Source of the DNA: Hymenobacter nivis
Lineage (GTDB): Bacteria > Bacteroidota > Bacteroidia > Cytophagales > Hymenobacteraceae
NCBI RefSeq assembly: GCF_006439025.1
Contig: NZ_RCYZ01000007.1
Span: forward strand, 1 to 58,823
Length of the DNA stretch: 58,823 nt
Reading direction: 5' to 3'
Under the pieces are notes generated by a model. That model did not search any database. It was given only the letters and a program-made list of their open reading frames with translations, and had not been told where the DNA came from. Of this stretch, positions 16,409 to 24,576 are shown in pieces. The stretch's first letter is position 1; each line of letters starts with the position of its first letter. The position numbers and the translations under genes were made by a program.

Positions 16409-17056
16409 CTAGGAGTCCGACGTCATGCCGTACTGCTTGAGCACGTCGGCGGGCACGCCGGTCCAGCGGTTGGGCGCGTTGCCCACGTAGCCGATGTCGG
16501 CCATGCCCATCTTGCTGGTGAAGAAGCCCGTGGCCGTGAGGTCGCGCATGCGGTTGAAGAACGTAACGCCCGGCTGCAGCTCGCGGGAGGCGCGCTTGGG
16601 GTAGGCAATTTTGGTCACCATTTCCAGCTGCTGGGCCGCGGCGCAGGCCACAAACGGCTGGCCGTAGTGCGTGGCGCACTGCAGATCGAGCCAACGCAGG
16701 CCGCCGCGCAGGGGCAGCTGGTGCTCGGGGATGTCCTTGGCAATGAACTCGATGAACTCGGGCACCTTGGCGTCGGAGGCACTCCCCGACTTCTCATCCT
16801 TGGGAATGATGATGTCGGCAAGCACCGTGATGGTGGCCATTTCGTGCGGCGTGAAAAACGTTTCGGCGTGCAGCTTTTTATCGCGGGCAATTTCGAAGGG
16901 CTGGTAGCCGGCCTCGTCGGCGGGCGCGCCGGCGGCGCCGGGGGCCCCGGGCGCCGCCGGGGCCTGGGCCGTGTCGGGGCGGCAGCTGCTGTCGAGCAGC
17001 AGGCCGGTGGCGAGGGCGCCCAGGCCGATGGCTTTTAAGGATTCGCGTCTTTTCAT
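16409..17056 (-). CDS. Gluconate 2-dehydrogenase subunit 3 family protein
   Basis: A 215-residue exported small subunit for a GMC-type dehydrogenase. The N-terminus MKRRESLKAIGLGALATGLLL resembles a twin-arginine signal with a following Cys (DSSC) that could be lipidated, then an Ala/Pro-rich spacer. The domain from ~60 has the family pattern FFTPHEMATITVLADIIIP, SASDAKVPEFIEF, LRGGLRWLDLQC, and near the end TGFFTSKMGMADIGYVGN. In related systems (lactose or glucoside 3-dehydrogenase) this subunit chaperones Tat export of the FAD subunit. It lies 33 bp downstream of the GMC gene and ends the operon at a strong terminator. Confidence 0.92.
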   Translation of the reverse strand: MKRRESLKAIGLGALATGLLLDSSCRPDTAQAPAAPGAPGAAGAPADEAGYQPFEIARDKKLHAETFFTPHEMATITVLADIIIPKDEKSGSASDAKVPEFIEFIAKDIPEHQLPLRGGLRWLDLQCATHYGQPFVACAAAQQLEMVTKIAYPKRASRELQPGVTFFNRMRDLTATGFFTSKMGMADIGYVGNAPNRWTGVPADVLKQYGMTSDS

Positions 17057-17089
17057 GGGAAGGAAGAAAAATCGGGCGCTGCGAAGTAA

Positions 17090-18835
17090 TTACGAGATGT
17101 TCAGGCGCTTGCGCTGGTCCAGGATGTACTCGCTGGTGCGCATGGACAGGGCCAGGATGGTCCAGGTGGCGTTTTTATCGCCCTGCTGCACAAACGGCGA
17201 CGCGTCCACGACGAACAGGTTGGGGCAGTCGTGGGCCTGGCTCCACTTGTTGAGGGCCGACTTCTTGGGGTCGTCACCCATGCGCACCGTGCCCACCTCG
17301 TGGATGATGCGGCCGGGGGCCTCCAGGCCGTAGTTGGTGTCGGCGCCCGGTATTTTGGAGGTGATGATGCCGCCCATCTCGTGCATGATGGACTGGAAGG
17401 TTTCCTGCATGTGCTTGGCCTGCTTGATTTCGGCATCCGTCCATTTGTAATGGAAGCGCAGCACCGGAATGCCGTACTTGTCCACCACGTCGGGGTCGAT
17501 TTCGCAGTAGTTGTCTTCGCGCGCGATGGCCGTGCCGCGGCCCGCCATGCCCACCTGCGTGCCGTAGAAGCGGCGGTAATCGTCCTTCAGCCCGGCCCCG
17601 AAGCCGCCCGCCTCCTGGAGCTGGCCGTTGCGGCCGGGCACCAGGCCGTTCAGGTTTTGGATGCCCCGGCCGAAGCCGTAGGCCGGCATGTGCATGCCGC
17701 CGCCGTACTCGATGTGGTAGCCGCGGGGGAAGTCCAGCTTCTTGTTGTCCAGCCACCAAGGCGTGTAGATGTGCACGCTGCCCACTCCGTCCTCGTTGTA
17801 GCGCTTGCGGTCCATGAGCTGGGGCAGGAAGCCGCCCAGGCTGGCCCCGGTCGAGTCGTGCAGGTACTTGCCCACCACGCCGCTGCTGTTGGCCAAGCCG
17901 TTGGGGTGGCTCGGCGACTTGGAGTTGAGCAGCAGCCGGGCCGACTCGCCGGCGCTGGCTCCCAGAATCACGATTTTGGCGTTTACCTGGTACTCCTGCA
18001 AGTCGTCTTTGTCCACGTACGACACGCCGGTGGCCAGGCCGTTGGCCCCGGTCAGCACCTCGCGCACCATGGCGTTGGGGATAACCTTGAGGTTGCCGGT
18101 TTTCAGGGCCGGAATGACCAGGCACGACGAAGCCGAGAAGTCGCCGTACACCTTGCAGCTGCGCCCGCACTGGCCGCAGAAGAAGCAGGCCCCGCGGTCT
18201 TTGTTGCCGGGCAATGCCTCCGTCAGCACCGAGCCGCGGCCCGGAATCACCTTCACGCCCGCCTTGGCCGCGCCCTGCTTGATGAACAGCTCGTTGAGCC
18301 GGGGCTTGGGCGGCGGCAGGAAGATGCCGTCGGGCTCGTTGGGCAGGCCTTCCACCGTGCCGTACACCCCAATGAGGCGGTCCACTTTGTCGTAGAACGG
18401 CTTCACCTCGTCGTAGGTGATAGGCCAGTCGTCGGTGAGGCCGTCGATTTGATGGCTCTTGAAATCCAGGGGGCCCATGCGCAGCGAGATGCGGCCCCAG
18501 TGGTTGGTGCGCCCGCCCAGCATCCGGGCCCGGAACCAGTTGAACTCGGTCTTGTCCTTGGTGGTGTAGGGCTCGCCCTCGAGCTCCCAGCCGCCGTACG
18601 CGGCGTCGAACTCGCCAAAGGCCCGGGTGGTGGAGGCCCCCCGGCGCGGCGACTCGTAGGAAAACTTAAGCTGCAGGGCGTCCTTCACCGGGTCGAAAAA
18701 CGGGCCCGCTTCCAGCATCAGCACCTTCAGGCCGGCGTGGGCCAGCACGTAGCCCGCCATGCCGCCCCCGGCCCCCGAGCCCACCACAATGGCGTCGTAC
18801 ACCGTCGCCGATTTCTTAATTTGAAAATTGCTCAT
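17090..18835 (-). CDS. GMC family FAD oxidoreductase (putative glycoside 3-dehydrogenase)
   Basis: A 581-residue flavoprotein. The FAD-binding motif is at the N-terminus (DAIVVGSGAGGGMAGYVLAH, then LMLEAGP). GMC landmarks follow: GGRTNHWGRISLRMGPLDF, ILGASAGESARLLLNS, and the C-terminal catalytic HEVGTVRMGDDP with NATWTILAL. A Cys cluster CFFCGQCGRSCK near residue 218 could hold an iron-sulfur cluster, as reported for glucoside 3-dehydrogenase large subunits. No signal peptide is present, consistent with Tat co-export by the subunit 3 partner. It is the middle gene of a three-gene operon (15 bp after DUF1080, 33 bp before subunit 3). Likely reaction: oxidation of the C3 hydroxyl of sugars; gluconate or other polyols remain possible. 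Confidence 0.92.
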   Translation of the reverse strand: MSNFQIKKSATVYDAIVVGSGAGGGMAGYVLAHAGLKVLMLEAGPFFDPVKDALQLKFSYESPRRGASTTRAFGEFDAAYGGWELEGEPYTTKDKTEFNWFRARMLGGRTNHWGRISLRMGPLDFKSHQIDGLTDDWPITYDEVKPFYDKVDRLIGVYGTVEGLPNEPDGIFLPPPKPRLNELFIKQGAAKAGVKVIPGRGSVLTEALPGNKDRGACFFCGQCGRSCKVYGDFSASSCLVIPALKTGNLKVIPNAMVREVLTGANGLATGVSYVDKDDLQEYQVNAKIVILGASAGESARLLLNSKSPSHPNGLANSSGVVGKYLHDSTGASLGGFLPQLMDRKRYNEDGVGSVHIYTPWWLDNKKLDFPRGYHIEYGGGMHMPAYGFGRGIQNLNGLVPGRNGQLQEAGGFGAGLKDDYRRFYGTQVGMAGRGTAIAREDNYCEIDPDVVDKYGIPVLRFHYKWTDAEIKQAKHMQETFQSIMHEMGGIITSKIPGADTNYGLEAPGRIIHEVGTVRMGDDPKKSALNKWSQAHDCPNLFVVDASPFVQQGDKNATWTILALSMRTSEYILDQRKRLNIS

Positions 18836-18850
18836 GCGCAGTGGGCAGGC

Positions 18851-19555
18851 TTAAAGTTGCTCAATGGTGATGGCCCGGAAGGCGACCTCGTGGCCGTGGT
18901 CTTGCAGGGCGATGTGGCCCTTGGGGTAGGCGGCAAAGTGCTCCCAGGTTTTAAACTTGCTGTTTTCCAACAGGGCTTTCCATGCGGGGCTGCCCATTTG
19001 CACGTCCACTATTTTGGCCCCGTTGAGGAAGAAGGTAAGGTGGCCGTTCTGCTTGCGCAGCCGCACCCGGTTCCACTCGCCGGCGGGCTTGGCCACGTCC
19101 TGGGCGGGGGCCTGCATGTCGTAGAGCGAGCCGGCCAGGTGGGTGGCCTTCTTGTTGTCCTCGGCGCCCTTGTTGTCGAGCACCTGCATCTCGATGCCCG
19201 TGTCGTAGGTGGCCTTGAAAGCGGGGTCTTCGTGCACCCCGAAGATGATGCCGCTGTTGCCCGTCGGCGAAATTTTCCACTCCAGGGCCAGCTCGTAGTT
19301 TTCGTACTCGCCGTCCGTCACCAGGTCGCCCTGGCCGGGGGCCTGGGGGTTAAGCTGCAGGGCCCCGTCCACCACTTGCCAGGCCGGGGTGGCCGTGGGC
19401 TGGAGGTAGGTGTGCCAGCCCTTGGTGGTCTTGCCGTCGAACAGGGCCTGGGGCTTGGCCTTGGCCGTGGGCTTGGCGGGCGGCAGGTGGACGGATGCCG
19501 CAGACGCGTGCCCGAAAGCAGCCACAGCCAAGATGTTAAGCAGGATTTTTTTCAT
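18851..19555 (-). CDS. DUF1080 protein, putative 3-keto-glycoside hydrolase
   Basis: A 234-residue secreted beta-sandwich protein of the DUF1080 (3-keto-disaccharide hydrolase) family. I start at ATG 19555 (MKKILLNILAVAAFGHASA), a good signal peptide. Motifs: LFDGKTTKGWHTYL, WQVVDGALQL, LVTDGEYENYELALEWKIS, GNSGIIFGVHEDP, GEWNRVRLRKQNGHLTFFLNG and the C-terminal GHIALQDHGHEVAFRAITI. The family is known to occur with GMC dehydrogenases and to cleave 3-keto-glycosides; the operon context here supports that, with the dehydrogenase making the keto sugar and this enzyme splitting it. It is the first gene of the operon, with candidate operators upstream. Confidence 0.92.
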   Translation of the reverse strand: MKKILLNILAVAAFGHASAASVHLPPAKPTAKAKPQALFDGKTTKGWHTYLQPTATPAWQVVDGALQLNPQAPGQGDLVTDGEYENYELALEWKISPTGNSGIIFGVHEDPAFKATYDTGIEMQVLDNKGAEDNKKATHLAGSLYDMQAPAQDVAKPAGEWNRVRLRKQNGHLTFFLNGAKIVDVQMGSPAWKALLENSKFKTWEHFAAYPKGHIALQDHGHEVAFRAITIEQL

Positions 19556-19612
19556 AAATACAGGACCCCGAGTTGGGTGAAAATGTGGTTTTGGAAGCCT
19601 AAATATAGACGC

Positions 19613-19663
19613 AAACGTTTTCCCCACCACCTCCCGCAATCGTTTTTGCTAAATCGATTAAGC
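19613..19663. promoter_or_regulatory. Candidate LacI/GalR-type operators of the DUF1080-GMC operon
   Basis: Three CG-centred palindromic sites lie within 51 bp, 58-108 bp upstream of the operon start. They are AAACGTTT at 19613-19620 (perfect), AATCGTTT at about 19637-19644 (imperfect), and GCTAAATCGATTAAGC at 19648-19663 (14 of 16 symmetric). LacI-family operators typically have this form, and sugar-oxidation operons are often so controlled. No regulator gene is in the neighbourhood. Confidence 0.35.
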
Positions 19664-19901
19664 TTAACTAGGCCCGGGGCCCCTGCCCCAACCCCCGTGC
19701 GGCCGTTAGCGCACGGCCAGTCCGCAGGTGCCGGCCGCCAGCCGGTACTGCCGGCACCGCGGCAGGCCCCCTACCCGCCGGATGCCGGGCCCCGCCACGG
19801 TGCACTACCCCCACCCGCCGCCAAGCCAAGCAGGTGGTGCCGCAGGGCCCCCAGTGGCGGGCACTTTGGGCGGCAGACTCCGTTCCAAAGTGCGCTTTTG
19901 T

Positions 19902-19965
19902 AACAACGAACGGGGCCCCGGGGCCGCGCCAGTACTGGCGCAGCCCCGGGGCCCCGTTCGTTGTT
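19902..19965. repeat. 64-bp near-perfect palindromic hairpin beyond alaS
   Basis: Outer arms AACAACGAACGGGGCCCCGG... at 19902-19924 pair perfectly with 19943-19965, and the interior 19926-19941 (GCGCCAGTACTGGCGC) is itself a perfect palindrome. Only one base pair (19925 with 19942) is mismatched. It lies 20 bp past the alaS stop. There is no U-run, so it is not a classical terminator, though it may stabilise or process the transcript end. Confidence 0.8.
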
Positions 19966-19984
19966 GGGTCCGAAGCCGGCTACG

Positions 19985-22669
19985 CTAGCGGGTGGCCTGC
20001 TCAACCAGGCCCTCGGCCTTGGCGATGGCCGCGGCCAGGCCCGCCAGGTTTTTGCCGCCAGCAGTGGCGAAAAACGGCTGGCCGCCGCCGCCGCCCTGAA
20101 TTTCCTTGGCCAGCTCGCGCACCAGCGCGGTGGCGTTGAGCCGGCCGGCTTTGGCCAGCTCATCGTCGAGCATCACGGCCAGCTGCGGCTTGCCGTCGAT
20201 TTCGGCGCCCAGCACCAGCACGAGGTTGGGCACGGCCTGGCGCAGGTTGAAGGCCAGGGTTTTGAGGCCCTCGGCGCTGGTGGCCTGCACCTGGGCGGCG
20301 AGGAAGCTCACGCCGTTCAGCGGCTTTACTTGGCCGGCCAGCTGGTCTTTCTGCTGGTTGATGCTTTGCTGGGCAAACTGCTCGATTTGCTTGCGCAGGG
20401 CCCCTATTTCCTCGGTCTGCTTTTCGAGCGAGGTGAGTAAGTGCTGGGGGTTGCCGAGGGCCTCGCGCACCTGCGCTAGCAGGTCGAGCTGCTGGTCCAC
20501 GTAGGCTTCGGCGGTGCCGGCCGTCACGGCCTCGATGCGGCGCACGCCGGCGCCCACAGCGCTTTCGGCCACGATTTTGAAGTAGCCGATGCTGCCCGTG
20601 TTGGCCACGTGCAGGCCGCCGCACAGCTCCACCGAGTAGTCTTTGTCGAAGGTGATGACGCGCACAAACTCGCCGTACTTCTCGCCGAACAGGGCCATGG
20701 CCCCCAGGTTTTTGGCCTCGGCGATGGGCACGTTGCGGCGCTCGTCGAGCGGAATTTGCCGGCGGATTTGCTCGTTCACGAGCTGCTCAATCTCGCGCAA
20801 CTGCCCTTCCGTCACCTTCGTGAAGTGCGAAAAGTCGAAGCGCAGCAGCTTGTCGTTCACCAGCGAGCCTTTCTGCTGCACATGGTCGCCGAGCACGCGG
20901 CGCAGGGCAGCTTGCAGCAAGTGGGTGGCCGTGTGGTTGTTGCGGACGAGCGTACGCCGTGCCGCGTCGGGCCGGGCCCGGAACGCAGCGGTCAGCTCCT
21001 GCGGCAGCTCCAGCACGGTGTGGATGATGAGGTCGTTCTCGCGCTTCGTGTCCAGCACGCGCAGCCGGTCCAGGTCGCTTTCCAGGTAGCCGGTGTCGCC
21101 GATCTGGCCGCCGCTTTCGGCGTAGAACGGCGTTTGGTCGAGCACCAGTTGGTATTCGGTTTTACCCTTCTTGTCTATTTTGCGGTAGCGCAGCAGGCGG
21201 GCCGTGGCCTCGTCCTGGTCGTAGCCCACAAACACGTTGGGGCCCTCGGCGTCGGCCACGGTCACCCAGTCGCTCTGCTCGGTTTCCTGGGCGTTGCGGC
21301 TGCGGTTTTTCTGCTGCGCCAGCGCCTGCTGGAAGCCGGCTTCGTCCACCGTCAGGCCCTTTTCGCGGGCAATCAGGGCCGTGAGGTCCAGCGGAAAGCC
21401 AAAGGTGTCGCTCAGCTCAAACGCCGTGGCGCCGTCGATGACGCCGCCGTTAGCGCGGGCGGCTTCCTCCAGCGCGTCGAGCCGGCGCAGGCCGGTTTCG
21501 AGCGTTTTCAGGAACGCAATTTCCTCTTCCTCAATCACCCGCGTCACGAATGCTTGCTGGGCCTTCAGCTCGGGGAAGATGCCGGCCATCTGGTCGGCCA
21601 GCACCGGCACGAGCTTGTAGAGGAAGGGCTGCTTCTGGTTCAGGCTCGAAAAGGCGTAGCGCACGGCCCGGCGCAGGATGCGGCGGATGACGTAGCCGGC
21701 CTTCACGTTGCTGGGCAGCTGGCCGTCGGCGATGGTGAAGGCGATGGCGCGGATGTGGTCGGCCAGCACCCGGATGGCGATGTCGGTTTTTTCGTTTTCG
21801 GTGGCCGGCTGGTCGTTCACCGTGGCCGGCGAGGTGCCGTGGTACTCAATGCCTACTTCCTTGGCAATGAATTGGATGAGCGGCTGGAATACGTCGGTGT
21901 CGTAGTTTGAGCGCACGCCCGACACGGCCATCATCAGGCGCTCGAATCCCATGCCCGTATCCACGCTCTGGGCGGGCAGCTTGATGAGCGATTTGTCGGC
22001 CAGGCGCTGGAACTCCATGAACACGTTGTTCCACACCTCCACCACCTGCGGGTGGTCGGCGTTTACCAGTTCGTGGCCGGGCTTAGCGGCGCGCTCCTCG
22101 GCGGTGCGCAGGTCCACGTGGATTTCGGTGCAGGGGCCGCAGGGGCCCGTGTCGCCCATCTCCCAGAAGTTGTCCTTCTTGTTGCCGGGCAGGATGCGGT
22201 CGTCGGTGGTGTACTGCCGCCACAGGGCCTGCGTTTCGGCGTCGGGGCCCAGGCCGTCGCCCTTGTCGCCCTCGAAATACGTGACGTAGAGCCGGTCTTT
22301 TTCGAGCTTGAACACGTCGGTTAGCAGCTCCCAGGCCCAGGCAATGGCGTCCTTCTTGAAGTAGTCGCCGAACGACCAGTTGCCCAGCATTTCGAACATG
22401 GTGTGGTGGTAGGTGTCGTAGCCCACCTCTTCCAAATCGTTGTGCTTGCCGCTCACGCGCAGGCACTTCTGCGTATCGGCGATGCGCTTGAAGGGCGCGG
22501 GGCGGTTGCCTAGGAAGTAGTCTTTGAACGGGGCCATGCCGCTGTTGATGAACAGCAGCGTGGGGTCGTCTTTCACCACCAGCGGGGCCGAGGGCACGAT
22601 GTGGTGGCCCTTGGAGGCGAAGAAATCGAGGAATTGCTGGCGGACGTGCGCGGCGGTGGGGAGCGACAT
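19985..22669 (-). CDS. alaS: Alanyl-tRNA synthetase
   Basis: Charges tRNA(Ala) with alanine in the cytoplasm. The 894-residue protein starts at ATG 22669 (MSLPTAAHVRQQFLDFFASKGH), the usual position for this family; an open extension past it into the MerR gene is antisense noise. Motif 2/3 blocks are clear: MAPFKDYFLGNRPAPFKR, QKCLRVSGKHNDLEEVGYD, HHTMFEMLGNWSFGDYFKK and GPCGPCTEIHVD. The editing domain contains HTATHLLQAALR (HxxxH) and the later CGGLHVANTGSIG (the C-x3-H pair). The C-terminal ~140 residues are a DHHA1-type domain, with GGGGQPFFATAGGKN. It is divergent from the MerR regulator across a 60-bp region with a TACCTTTG promoter box. Confidence 0.97.
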   Translation of the reverse strand: MSLPTAAHVRQQFLDFFASKGHHIVPSAPLVVKDDPTLLFINSGMAPFKDYFLGNRPAPFKRIADTQKCLRVSGKHNDLEEVGYDTYHHTMFEMLGNWSFGDYFKKDAIAWAWELLTDVFKLEKDRLYVTYFEGDKGDGLGPDAETQALWRQYTTDDRILPGNKKDNFWEMGDTGPCGPCTEIHVDLRTAEERAAKPGHELVNADHPQVVEVWNNVFMEFQRLADKSLIKLPAQSVDTGMGFERLMMAVSGVRSNYDTDVFQPLIQFIAKEVGIEYHGTSPATVNDQPATENEKTDIAIRVLADHIRAIAFTIADGQLPSNVKAGYVIRRILRRAVRYAFSSLNQKQPFLYKLVPVLADQMAGIFPELKAQQAFVTRVIEEEEIAFLKTLETGLRRLDALEEAARANGGVIDGATAFELSDTFGFPLDLTALIAREKGLTVDEAGFQQALAQQKNRSRNAQETEQSDWVTVADAEGPNVFVGYDQDEATARLLRYRKIDKKGKTEYQLVLDQTPFYAESGGQIGDTGYLESDLDRLRVLDTKRENDLIIHTVLELPQELTAAFRARPDAARRTLVRNNHTATHLLQAALRRVLGDHVQQKGSLVNDKLLRFDFSHFTKVTEGQLREIEQLVNEQIRRQIPLDERRNVPIAEAKNLGAMALFGEKYGEFVRVITFDKDYSVELCGGLHVANTGSIGYFKIVAESAVGAGVRRIEAVTAGTAEAYVDQQLDLLAQVREALGNPQHLLTSLEKQTEEIGALRKQIEQFAQQSINQQKDQLAGQVKPLNGVSFLAAQVQATSAEGLKTLAFNLRQAVPNLVLVLGAEIDGKPQLAVMLDDELAKAGRLNATALVRELAKEIQGGGGGQPFFATAGGKNLAGLAAAIAKAEGLVEQATR

Positions 22670-22716
22670 AGAGGAGCGGCCGAACGGGGATTTTTGGGTA
22701 CTTTTCGGCTTAATCG

Positions 22717-22724
22717 CAAAGGTA
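22717..22724 (-). promoter_or_regulatory. -7 box TACCTTTG of alaS
   Basis: A perfect TAnnTTTG match on the minus strand, giving a leader of roughly 40 nt to the alaS ATG. The box lies just before the start codon of the divergent MerR gene, so the MerR-type protein or its expression may interfere with alaS transcription. Confidence 0.6.
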
Positions 22725-22729
22725 ACCCC

Positions 22730-23083
22730 ATGCCCTATAAAGAGCGTACCATCGAAAAACAGTACTTTACCATCGGCGAGGTGGCCGCCCAGTTCAAGGT
22801 GGCCGAGTCGCTGGTGCGCTTCTGGGAAACCGAGTTCGACGAGCTGAAGCCGCGCCGCAGCAAGAAGGGCAACCGCCTCTACACGCCGCAGGACATCGAC
22901 ACGTTCCGCACCATTTTCCACCTCGTCAAGGAGCGCGGCTACACCATCCCCGGTGCCCGCGAAATGCTCAAGCAGAAGGGCCCCCAGCTCAAGGATAAAA
23001 TCGACGCCGTGCAGGCCATCGAGCGCGTGCGAGCGTTTTTGGTGAGCCTGAAGAAGGAACTGGACGTGGCCCGGCCGGAGTAG
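22730..23083 (+). CDS. MerR family transcriptional regulator
   Basis: A 117-residue regulator. It starts at ATG 22730 (MPYKERTIEKQYFTIGEVAAQ), giving the canonical MerR winged helix: YFTIGEVAAQFKVAESLVRFWETEFDELKP, RRSKKGNRLYTPQDIDTFRTIFHLVKERGYTIPGAREML. After it there is only a short helical tail (LKDKIDAVQAIERVRAFLVSLKKEL) for dimerisation, without a Cys-rich metal pocket or a drug-binding domain. This short form, with the RFWE(T/S)EF motif, is widespread in Bacteroidota as a single-copy gene of unassigned signal. It is divergent from alaS across 60 bp. Confidence 0.94.
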   Translation: MPYKERTIEKQYFTIGEVAAQFKVAESLVRFWETEFDELKPRRSKKGNRLYTPQDIDTFRTIFHLVKERGYTIPGAREMLKQKGPQLKDKIDAVQAIERVRAFLVSLKKELDVARPE

Positions 23084-23314
23084 CGCGGGGCTACTGCCCA
23101 GGCGGTTGGGGCCCCTGGCCATTCTATACGGTCGCTGCCAGGCCATTTGGCGGCGCAGGGCACCCAGACCGCCACGCGGAGCGCAACTAGAGGCACTCTC
23201 CCACCGACTAAATAAAATTAATTACTCTGTATAGATACTTCGCCGCAATCTGCACAAAAGCCTGATAATTAAGTTTCTCTATCAATATTTTATATCTCGG
23301 ATTATCCCTTATTT

Positions 23315-24448
23315 ATGCCCCAAACAATTACCGACGACTTATTCCACGAACTGGCATTAACGCTGATTCCCAGCATCGGCCCGCAGATTACCCGGCAGCT
23401 GATGAGCTACGGCGGCTCGGCCAAAAACGTGTTGCTGATGCCGCCAGGCAAGCTGCGGCGCATTCCCGGGGTGGGGCCTAAAATGGTGGCCAGCCTCACC
23501 GGCCCCGGGCGCGCCACAGCCCTCAGCCGCGCCGAGAAGGACCTGCGGCAGGCGGAGAGGGAGGGTGTAGAAATCCTATTTTACACCAGCAAGCGCTACC
23601 CGCACCGCCTCAAGCAAATCCCCGACGCGCCGGTCATCCTCTACTACCAGGGCCCCGCCGATCTGAACGCGCCCAAGAGCGTGGCCCTCGTCGGCACCCG
23701 GCAGTCCACGGAGTACGGGCGCGAGCAAACCGAACGCATCGTGCAAGGGTTGGTGCCGCACCAGCCACTGGTAGTGAGCGGCTTGGCGTATGGCATCGAC
23801 ATCCTGGCCCACCGCGCCGCTTTGCAGGAGGGCCTGCCCACTGTGGGCGTGATGGCCACTGGGCTCGACGTAATTTACCCCGCCGCGCACCGCAAAACGG
23901 CCGAAAAAATGCGCGAAGTGGGCGGCCTGCTCACCGAATTCCCGTTCGGCACGCCGCCCGACCGGTACAATTTTCCGCAGCGCAACCGCATCATTGCCGG
24001 CCTGGCCGACGGTACGGTGGTGGTGGAGGCGGCCATCAAGGGCGGGGCCCTCATCACCGCCGAGCTGGCCCTGAGCTACGACCGCGACGTACTGGCCGTG
24101 CCCGGCAACCTGGGCTCATTGGCTTCTGAGGGCTGCAATGCGCTGATTAAAAACAACAAAGCCGCCATTTACACCGAGCCCCGCGACCTGGAAATCACCC
24201 TCAACTGGGACGCGGCCTTGCACGCGGGCAAGTTCAAGCCTGCCCCCACCTACTCGCCCGACGATTTCACGGCCGACGAATTTGCGCTCATCGCCGTACT
24301 AGCCGCCACCGCCGGCCGCGAGGCCCAGATGGACGACCTCGCCTGGAAGGCCCAGCTGGCCATCCACGCCGTAGCCGTGCTGCTGCTGGGCCTGGAGTTT
24401 CGGGGCGTAGTGCGGGCCTTGCCGGGCAAGAAATTCGCGCTTGTCTGA
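23315..24448 (+). CDS. dprA: DNA-processing protein DprA
   Basis: Loads RecA onto incoming single-stranded DNA during natural transformation. 377 residues. It has an N-terminal helix-hairpin-helix region (IPSIGPQITRQLM, RIPGVGPKMVASL, ~18-65) and a Rossmann DprA/Smf core with SVALVGTRQSTEYGREQTE, VVSGLAYGIDILAHRAAL, TVGVMATGLDVIYPAAHR, GGLLTEFPFGTPPDRYNFPQRNRIIAGL and VPGNLGSLASEGCN. The C-terminal ~60-residue winged helix of the DprA type ends RALPGKKFALV. The ~100 bp upstream are notably A/T-rich and no other competence gene is in the window. The downstream gap starts with a 9-bp periodic repeat. Confidence 0.95.
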   Translation: MPQTITDDLFHELALTLIPSIGPQITRQLMSYGGSAKNVLLMPPGKLRRIPGVGPKMVASLTGPGRATALSRAEKDLRQAEREGVEILFYTSKRYPHRLKQIPDAPVILYYQGPADLNAPKSVALVGTRQSTEYGREQTERIVQGLVPHQPLVVSGLAYGIDILAHRAALQEGLPTVGVMATGLDVIYPAAHRKTAEKMREVGGLLTEFPFGTPPDRYNFPQRNRIIAGLADGTVVVEAAIKGGALITAELALSYDRDVLAVPGNLGSLASEGCNALIKNNKAAIYTEPRDLEITLNWDAALHAGKFKPAPTYSPDDFTADEFALIAVLAATAGREAQMDDLAWKAQLAIHAVAVLLLGLEFRGVVRALPGKKFALV

Positions 24449-24451
24449 ACC

Positions 24452-24489
24452 ACGGATTTATTGGATTTCTCGGATTGGTCGGATTTTGG
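24452..24489. repeat. 9-bp tandem repeat with GGATT core after dprA
   Basis: Four copies of a 9-bp unit (GGATTnnnn) at exact 9-bp spacing, with GGATT at 24454, 24463, 24472 and 24481. It begins 4 bp after the dprA stop. The pattern CCACGGATTTATTGGATTTC resembles dispersed non-coding repeats seen at gene ends in many Bacteroidota, and shares its GATT periodicity with the MITE-like element at 5.9-6.2 kb. Confidence 0.6.
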
Positions 24490-24576
24490 GGACGATTCGC
24501 TCCGGCCGGCTGGCCGGCCTCTAGCGGCCCCAGCAACCCGCTTCCCTACTCCGCTTCACTGCCCCCATCGCCGCCC

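Larger units (their letters stand above)
19556..19984. other. 429-bp gene-free region upstream of the DUF1080 operon
   Basis: No plausible gene. The ~110 bp next to the operon start are A/T-rich and contain three CG-centred palindromic sites. Then comes GC-rich sequence, and the 64-bp near-perfect hairpin at 19902-19965 next to the 3' end of alaS. Both are listed separately. Confidence 0.6.

Noticed and set aside
19613..19663. A certain LacI regulon for the DUF1080 operon
   Set aside because: The palindromes are short and could arise by chance in A/T-rich DNA; no LacI gene is near, so I keep it only as a low-confidence regulatory candidate.
22601..23146. N-terminal extension of alaS past 22669, overlapping the MerR gene
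   Set aside because: The extension is antisense to a convincing MerR gene and alaS families begin at the conserved MSLPTAAHVRQQFLDFF position.
23205..23314. Replication origin upstream of dprA, because of A/T-rich DNA
   Set aside because: There are no DnaA-box clusters and no dnaA, dnaN or gyrB nearby; the A/T-richness is explained by a normal promoter region.
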